64,000 bases of DNA. Source: Enoplolaimus lenunculus. Taxonomy: Eukaryota > Nematoda > Enoplea > Enoplida > Thoracostomopsidae. Under the pieces are notes generated by a model, which saw nothing but the letters and a program-made list of their open reading frames with translations, made no database searches and was not told the origin of the DNA. The first letter of the stretch is position 1, and each line of letters opens with the position of its first letter. Location: contig JASANG010002509.1 in assembly GCA_030248215.1 (NCBI GenBank), forward strand, positions 1 through 64,000. Direction: 5' to 3'. Shown here piece by piece: positions 57,395 through 64,000 of the stretch. Made by a program: the position numbers and the translations under genes.

Positions 57395-57454
57395 TGATTG
57401 TTTGAGTTCAAAACAAAATGTTGTTTTACAATTCCATTTTATTATGAATTATTA

Positions 57455-57474
57455 TTATTATTATTATTATTATT
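57455..57474. repeat. (ATT)n microsatellite
   Basis: Short run of ATT trinucleotides. Confidence 0.9.
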
Positions 57475-57683
57475 AATCCTAAACATTTTTTCTGTAGAAC
57501 CATTGTTGGATTGTCGGTCTAAGGGATCACACCCGGAGCATACTATAGCACAGCTCAAGCCCAATTTTTTGTATCTACTAAGGATTAAATACTCGTTTTG
57601 GATTCTCCGTAGTCCAGCAACTAAGAGATCTTAGTTGAGAAATTTTCCAAACAAAGAATTCATTAAAATGCAGTTGAAAAAAC

Positions 57684-57948
57684 GGGCCCATGTATAGAAC
57701 AGGGCCGGATCGTTTTCCGGAGGGGCTATAATGAGTCAGTTTAAGCTTTAGACAATTTTTTTGCTTAGGCTTAGGCTTAGGCTTAGGCTTAGGCTTAGGG
57801 CTTAGGCTTAGGAATAGGTTCATCCAAACGCTTAGGCTTAGGCTTAGGCTTAGACTTAGGCTTAGGAATAGGCTCATCTATACGCTTAGGCTTAGGCTTA
57901 GGAATATGCTTTTCTACTACTGTTCCGGTCGTGTTCTACACATGGGCC
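57684..57948 (-). mobile_element. TTAGGC MITE subfamily B
   Basis: GGGCCCATGTATAGAACAGG left, GTGTTCTACACATGGGCC right; three array blocks separated by GGAATAGGNTCATCNANACG linkers. Confidence 0.92.
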
Positions 57949-58682
57949 CTATTGGCACAACGACGAAGCTGTTCGCAGGATGATTACTTCCTTGTAACTG
58001 CGAGCTGGTTGTTGGTCGCTGTGGTTGCGAGCTTGTTTCGCCAAAACAGTAGACAAACAGTAATAGCGATATGGCTATAGAACGAAAGGGAACTATAAAT
58101 GGGGTTACGAACCTAAATTGTATTCATAGGTCTGTCTAAATTGACCGTGAAGATTAGCGAAGCTGATCTGAGGAAACAAAATTTTGTATCAGCACTAATC
58201 TTGACCCCACACAAGTCCTAAATTCTTAATACACTGAAAGTGACATTGCTATAGCGAGTCAGATATTAAATATTCAATGTTATACATTAAAAATGAATAA
58301 GATTCCGCTGTTTACACCGTGTATGAATATGCTTATTCTTTCGAAGAATTTGACCACTCGAACAAATTAACACAAAACCGGCAATGTTTCAAACAAATAC
58401 CTGTGCGTTATACGATAACATTAGCTTTGATGCGAATAGCGGCTTCGTCTATGAAAAATCTCAAATTTGAAACATTTTACAGCTTTGAAATTGGGTTATG
58501 ATGCACCATTTAGCCTCATTTTTAACACCTACGACAAAGGCAAACTCACCTTCAGGGTGTGTTTGATCATAAGCTTTCCGGCTTAATAAAGTTAATGGTT
58601 AGGCTTAAAAGTATTTTTTACTGGTGCTAAACTCACAAACAGACGAAAAATTAAAGTTTTAACAGAGTATCTTTGTTTCTTC
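57949..58682. other. Unassigned AT-rich sequence
   Basis: No supported feature. Confidence 0.45.
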
Positions 58683-58950
58683 AATCATACTTAAGTATAT
58701 ATTTAAGTTATGCTTAAGTAATTACATAAGTCGCCGACTTAAAAGTAAGTTGCTAAATTTTTGAGCGCAACCAAAGAAACTCCAAATATTGGCCATTACC
58801 ATGACAAGGAACTAATAGTTTTGCGTTATATTAAGAAGACGTCATTAATCTACAGTTTCAATTAGACCAAGGTTAGTATGCCTGTGAACGGTTAATTTGT
58901 AGTATATCAAATTTCGACTTAAAGTACTTCAGTAGGGTTTCGCAAAACTC
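58683..58950. mobile_element. TTGGCTGGGTTT-family MITE, decayed
   Basis: ACTTAAGTATATATTTAAG, TAAGTCGCCGACTTAA and AGTAGGGTTTCGCAAAAC words match the element at 56997; both ends lost. Confidence 0.6.
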
Positions 58951-59885
58951 ACCCCTTAAGATGTAAAAAAATTCAGGTCCTCACAAATATTCGCACGTCA
59001 AATCTACTCAATCAGACAATCGAACAAGGAAGTTTTCAGGTATTTTGCCAGTTTGAAAAAAATAGTAGTCTTAAACCACTACCTTGCGGCTTGTCAAATA
59101 TTGCAAAAACAACAACAACAACAACAACACAGAATTGCGCAGATTCGATGGTAAAATAAAAGTTTGAAGTCCAAATGAGATTCAAAGTTTTTATTTTCCG
59201 TTCAATACTTTGTATTTCGCGGTGCCAACGAGTGAGTTTGTTTTAGCGTCGCATTTGTAGTTTTTTAAATTAAGCCTATTGTCATTTCGGACAAAGTTTC
59301 AATTTTAACGAAACCAAATGTTTGGTCGCAGCCTTTGCACTGCTTTCGAAACGGTTTGTACGTCAGCCAGTAGTTTTGTGATGTATTCGTGTGGTTTGCA
59401 TCCGACGATTTAAGACGATCCACGTATGTCGCGATCCGTACCGTAACAGGGAACAAAAATCTTGTATCGAGGTTTAGTACTAAAATTGCGTTTAGTTCCT
59501 GCTCGCTTTACTCGCACAATTTTGAGTTGATTCAATTCATTCTGAGTTAATTAACTAACTCACCCAGAGTCAATTTAACTCATAGTGAGAATCAACTCAA
59601 CTTTTAGTGTGAAGTTTATGTTTTCTGATATTATAATTCAGAAATAACCAACACGCTAGCGGAATTGATTATTTAACTCATTACAATTTACAGTGCAGGT
59701 GTGTTCCGGTGGAGAAATTGTTCAATTATCTATACTTTACAATCAAAGTTTTGCAATTTTTACTAATTGCAGTTTTAGCTATGTATATACAAATTACTTA
59801 AAGAATATATGGTGGCCGCAACTGCTGAACGGGTTCACTCATATCGGCGTGTGATCATCGCTCATGATGTTATGTTGCTTCTTGT

Positions 59886-59886
<1 letters not shown>
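58951..59886. other. Unassigned, with short repeats
   Basis: (AAC)n at 59108-59128; the dispersed word AGTACTAAAATTGCGTTTAG at 59476; a GAGTTGATTC foldback around 59521-59611. No gene recognised. Confidence 0.45.

Positions 59887-59925
<39 letters not shown>
59887..59925. repeat. (GTT)n microsatellite
   Basis: About 13 GTT units; the overlapping frames on both strands are artefacts. Confidence 0.95.
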
Positions 59926-59926
<1 letters not shown>

Positions 59927-60097
59927 CTTAATTATTTTTGAAATGTTTATAATTACCAGTTGCCACAGAGGGTATATGCTGAGTTGTGAACGCGGCTTTA
60001 AAGTATGTCTCGAAGGAGATAATATTAGTTGCCAGTGGCCAAAATGGCTCCGTGTTCTATTACGTTGGTGGCCTAAGAGAGGCATTACTTAGTTTAC

Positions 60098-60205
60098 CTC
60101 TAAGAATAAGCGTACCTAAGTGTAAGATTGACTAAGCCTTTGCTTAAGCCAAAGCTGAAACAAAAAAATTAGTCTAAAGCTTAAACTTACTCTATTGCTA
60201 TCTTC
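60098..60205 (+). mobile_element. TTAGGC MITE, decayed
   Basis: AAGCGTACCTAAGTGTAAG, AAAATTAGTCTAAAGCTTAA and CTTACTCTATTGCTATC remain; both TIRs lost. Confidence 0.6.
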
Positions 60206-60227
60206 CCCGTGTTTTCAATACAGTTTC

Positions 60228-60322
60228 TTTATCCTAGAAGATTTTCAACCTTGCTTGTAAGTCATTGAAACCCTTTAAATGCCCCTCCTGAAAATTTTTT
60301 GAGCTGACTACGGGCCTGCTGC
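60228..60322 (+). mobile_element. GGCCCGTAGCC-family hAT-like fragment
   Basis: AGATTTTCAACCTTGCTTG, AGTCATTGAAACCC, and GAGCTGACTACGGGCCTG: right half only. Confidence 0.7.
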
Positions 60323-60717
60323 CTTCAAAAAATCAGTTCGGTATGTTTCAAGGAAAATTGACCTGGCAACGGGGGTCTGGGTTGAATACATTTTTATCAA
60401 AAGTCATAAACGTATACACATTCTTGTATCGACATCTCAGGACAACTCGACATTAAAAATTGCCATACATAAAATTATGACGCTTCTATTTTTTATTTAG
60501 TTTTTCAAGACATTTTGCGTCAGCCAAAACACCTTGAGTTTTGCCGACTTATAATCTTATTATCTCAACAGTAGTCAAAAGCTTTTTGCCAGCTCTCATA
60601 CAACACTTGCTGGAGGTTGTTCTTAATCTTAGGCAAAATGGATTTACATTTTTGACAGTATCTATTTTGGTCTCAACGATTCTTTGAATAGTTAGGTATT
60701 TTCAGCGGTGGACCTTA
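60323..60717. other. Unassigned sequence
   Basis: No supported feature. Confidence 0.45.
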
Positions 60718-60930
60718 CACTGCAAAAAATGGCGAATCAAATTGACTCTCTCCAAAATATGTTTTACGTGACTACATAAACTGAGACAAATTCGACTCCA
60801 CCAGACTCAAACGTGCGACTTAAGTGAAAAACGAATTTGACTCTGGCGGAGTTGAATTTGACTCGTTTGAGTAGAGTCCCATAGAGTCTATTTCGAAGAC
60901 AGTCAATTTGACTGACCATTTTTTGCAGTG
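60718..60930. mobile_element. Palindromic MITE (CACTGCAAAAAATGG family)
   Basis: CACTGCAAAAAATGGCGAATC-like left end (core CACTGCAAAAAATGG) and GACCATTTTTTGCAGTG right, TA on both sides. Confidence 0.93.
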
Positions 60931-62129
60931 TACTATAATAGAACCCAGGATCAAGTGAGTTTCAAAATTTTAAATTTTCATTTATTGCATTATTGCGTTT
61001 TAAACCGGAACAATTTAATAAATTGACCTAAACTGCAACAATTATTGGTTATTTGAGTTTCGCATGACCTGCTTCAATCATCCCACACTGAAATTTAATT
61101 CTAATAACCTTATTTTTTGTAGTACTTAGGTGTTTTGTTGGGTTGAACCGGTCGCAGCAAGCGCGCACCGAAAGGGGGCGTCGGGGTTCGGAATCGCCCC
61201 TCCCAATCGAAATTAGTACGTCCGACATTAGATATATAAATTACACTTGGTTTCTTGCACATAAAGTTTTTCGCTGTTTAAATTTCTAAAATTTTGCCTG
61301 CAGCGCTGTTTAAATTAAGACAATTCAAATTCAAATTCTTCAACCTCACCCCCTCCAAACTAAAGATAGCAATAAAACCTGTGCAAAGCTTCACAAATAT
61401 ATATGCTCAAGACCAGGGGGGGTGGGTTGGTTTGGTTGTTTAGGTCCTGCACATCATGAATACAGGCATGTTTTGAAACTGTTACAGAATGATTTAATAC
61501 TGAAACAATGTATAGATTCTCATTCGCTTCGCTCTCGAATTATTCAAAACTCAGGCTAAACCTTGCCTAAGAACCTTCGTTTATCCTGTTTGAACTGTTA
61601 GTGCCTAGAAATATTTCATATTTTGCAAGAATACGCAGACAAAGACGCCAAACTGAAGTTAGCACTAGATTTATAGACAATTGGACAGTGCCGGAGCAGG
61701 TAGGGGTGGGGTTCCCCTCAAATTCCATGCCTGGGGTCCCAAACTCGTGAGCGAAGCGAGCGAGAAGCCAGATACATTTTAAAACTGAAGCGGTTTTTGT
61801 ATCAACCGGATACGGTATGGGTCCCTTTATAGGTGCTCCCACACATGGGGGTATGGGGAGTGGCTGCTCCTGCCCTACAATAAGGTCTAGGTTTTCGCTC
61901 GCTTCGCTGGTGATACTTTTCTCAACTCGTGCATTGCTCACGTAACAAATAAACGCTAAGGTTTTAGAAATCAAATTTTTCAAAAATTCAAATAACAAAA
62001 TACACGCACCGTAATTTAAATTTACTTAAAATTTTAGGGCAATATATTAATAAAATGCAAATATAACAAAATAAACTCTATTTTTCAACATTAATAAACG
62101 AATATTGGCTATCTCAATTGTCAAAGTAA
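60931..62129. other. Unassigned, with a GC-rich repeat scrap
   Basis: 61680-61910 has GACAGTGCCGGAGCAGG, GTGAGCGAAGCGAGCGAG and TCGCTCGCTTCGCTGG, resembling tracts at 3.9-4.8 kb. The 143-codon minus-strand frame over it is Pro/Gly-rich repeat translation. Confidence 0.45.
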
Positions 62130-62331
62130 ATGAATATTTCAAACGCGACCGAATTTCTGTCCAGCCAGTTGGATTTGCTTGCAAAGTCGTGTTCGTTGAG
62201 TAAATCAGTTGATAAAAGTTGGTCGTCGTCACGAACTGCACGTATTCCACATTGGATTGCACGCTCTGAAGATCAGTGTTTTGATTACATTCTGCGATGC
62301 AACGAAAATTATCTTCAAGCGCCTGTTGACG
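62130..62331 (+). CDS. Possible first exon (secreted or receptor N-terminus)
   Basis: ATG at 62130 (A at -3) opens 67 codons ending at donor GACG|GTTAGT, phase 1. The peptide begins MNISNATEF with two N-glycosylation sequons and ends CFDYILRCNENYLQAPVD. Its look is that of a receptor extracellular N-terminus, and phase 1 is also that of the GPCR exon 1 here, but no matching downstream exon was found before the window end. Confidence 0.35.
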
Positions 62332-62599
62332 GTTAGTTTCCGTTTATTGGTTGGTTTTAGCAAAACGTTTTTCTATTCTTGTTTTGTGACTATTTGCAAG
62401 CGAAGGACAACGAGACCCTAACACAGGGACGTATATATATGGTATGACGCCTGTTCGTAAGCGTCACATCACTACTTTGGCTCGAAAAATCACTGTTGTG
62501 AGCGAATAATAGAGAAAGGTTGATGGTTAAATTTGCTGAAACCTAAAGTATACTTATTCGAATATGCGTAATTAATACCTTTACCGATCAGTTTGTTCT

Positions 62600-62760
62600 A
62601 ATTAAGCTACGAATACACTCTAATTAAGAGTAATTGACATTTATGGACTCTAAGAAAAAATGTTCAGACTCTGTCCGTTTGCGGACTCTGAGTCGAAATA
62701 TAGACACCTATCGAACCAGGCTTGGGACGCCGACTCTAGGTACCCCTGACCAGTCACAGG
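62600..62760 (+). repeat. Dispersed repeat, partial copy 3
   Basis: TAATTGACATTTATGGACTC and TTTGCGGACTCTGAG match parts of the repeats at 0.4 and 31.5 kb. Confidence 0.6.
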
Positions 62761-63252
62761 TTCTACTCGGGTCCCAAGAGTTTTTCAAACCTGCACGCCT
62801 GGCTAGAATATTGCTGGCTTTGCGAATTACTGATTGGAGCTACAATAATAATACTTTGAAATTAATGTTTTCGTACTGTGAAATCGGCAACCTTTTACAC
62901 TATGACACATATTTTGATACAAATTATCATTTTTGAACAAATTTAATTGGTCCGACATTATATATGTTTCAACTTAAGTTTGAAGTATATGCACTGTTAA
63001 TAATTTAGCATTTCAGGTTAGCGTTGATTAAGCTGACATGATTAGGCAAATAACGCTGTATTTGTTAAAATTGACAACAGATCGAAGTTGAAACGATTGT
63101 TGCTAACATTAGCAAATCAATTATTAGCTGCGTAATTTCGTTTCATTTCCGGATCCACCTCCGGCTTTGGCAAATTTTGTTCACCTCCGGCTCCGATTCC
63201 GGTATTTTTGCCTTTAGTTGTACCCTGGTTTCGGCGTGTTTGTTCGCACCTA
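62761..63252. other. Unassigned sequence
   Basis: 63150-63210 has CCGGATCCACCTCCGGC and CACCTCCGGCTCCGATTCC, reverse relatives of the repeat after the GPCR; no gene. Confidence 0.45.
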
Positions 63253-63472
63253 CATTGCAAAAAATGGTGAGTCAAATTGACTATCGGAAAAATAGGCTTT
63301 TTCGGTACTACACAAACTGAGTTAAATTCGACTCCGCCAGAGTCAAATTCGATTAACACTAGTCGCTTAGTGAGTGGAATTTGACTCTGGCGGAGTCCAA
63401 TTTTGACTCAATTTGTGTAGTCCCGAAAAGCCTATTTCGGAGAGTCAATTTGACTTACCGTTTTTTGCAGTG
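63253..63472. mobile_element. Palindromic MITE (CACTGCAAAAAATGG family)
   Basis: CATTGCAAAAAATGGTGAG ... CTTACCGTTTTTTGCAGTG, TA on both sides; 220 bp. Confidence 0.93.
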
Positions 63473-63589
63473 TAGTTTCAGGAAAATGTTAAGGTATTAC
63501 TAAAATACGTACTGTAGCATGTGCGGCTATAGATGAGTACATGTAATCTTGTTGCTTTGACCAACATATGTTGATTACAATCTTATATT

Positions 63590-63755
63590 CAGGCCCGAAA
63601 CCAGCTTACCTTGCTAGGGGGGCTAAAACTTTTTCAGAAAGGGGCATTCCAGGGTTTTGATTGAGTTACAAACAAATTTGAAAATTCTCTAGGAGGCCAA
63701 AATTTTTCCAGGATTGGCTGAGCTTCCCTCCTGCCCACCCTTGGCTATGGGATCG
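63590..63755 (-). mobile_element. GGCCCGTAGCC-family hAT-like MITE
   Basis: CAGGCCCGAAACCAGCTTAC left, CACCCTTGGCTATGGGATC right; CCTTGCTAGGGGGGCTAAAA shows opposite orientation to the 13249 copy. Confidence 0.75.
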
Positions 63756-64000
63756 CTTATATTTCAAAGCATTCAGAAGATACCTTTTGCCCATATCATC
63801 AGAGAGACAGCTTAATTAGCAAGTGTAATGAGGATTTATTTATTCTGAATCTTTGTATGTAAATCAGTGTTTGCAAACGCTAAAATTTCATGCACTCCAG
63901 CATGCATTTTTTACTGGTCATACATGTTACCGTTTGGGGGGACACATTGGTGAAAATCGGAAACAAAACGACAACACTAAAATTGCACGTATTTAAATAG
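63756..64000. other. Unassigned sequence to window end
   Basis: No supported feature. Confidence 0.45.

Noticed and set aside
61567-61998. 143-codon minus-strand frame
   Set aside because: Overlaps GC-rich dispersed repeat with CTCGCTTCGCTCG words; Pro/Gly-rich translation lacks a domain.

Overview
The window looks like nuclear DNA from an invertebrate animal: AT-rich, gene-poor, without operons, and dense in small non-autonomous DNA transposons (MITEs), minisatellites and microsatellites. The phylum cannot be fixed from the sequence. Hexamer arrays of TTAGGC (the nematode telomere motif) are abundant, but they sit inside transposons and so are not evidence of a telomere or of a nematode.

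Only one gene is certain: a two-exon FMRFamide-receptor-like GPCR on the + strand (exons 15226-15568 and 17093-20229, predicted 1159 aa). Its third intracellular loop is about 615 residues long and is built from a 10-residue repeat plus a very long Asn-rich low-complexity tract. Its intron and 5' flank carry three MITEs of different families. Less certain coding sequence: a minus-strand, phase-0, multi-exon candidate gene at about 51.3-47.85 kb with two PAM2-like (PABP-binding) motifs; an exon-like block at 53007-52545 related to a second one at 55086-55017; and a possible first exon at 62130-62331.

The rest is repeats. The main player is a group of about 30 MITE copies with GGCC(C/A)ATGT termini, 8-bp target duplications and an internal TTAGGC-type array; three subfamilies (A, B, C here) share the chassis but have different terminal inverted repeats. 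Other families: a TTAA-flanked piggyBac-like MITE with a tRNA-Gly-like promoter inside; a palindromic TA-flanked MITE (CACTGCAAAAAATGG ends); a TWA-flanked Harbinger-like MITE; two hAT-like families (GGCCCGTAGCC ends and CAGnGGCGGATCC ends); and a TTGGCTGGGTTT-ended MITE. Several tandem arrays (44, 119, about 178 and 220 bp) and a 690-bp AT/poly-A tract complete the picture.

Layout: 1-15 kb repeats only; 15.2-20.2 kb the GPCR; 20-47 kb repeats; 47.26-52.29 kb a block of different texture (spliced candidate gene, no TTAGGC, hairpins at both ends) that appears inserted in a palindromic MITE; 52.5-55.1 kb two related exon-like blocks; 55-64 kb repeats plus one possible first exon. Coordinates and splice sites were read by eye; no alignments or database searches were run.
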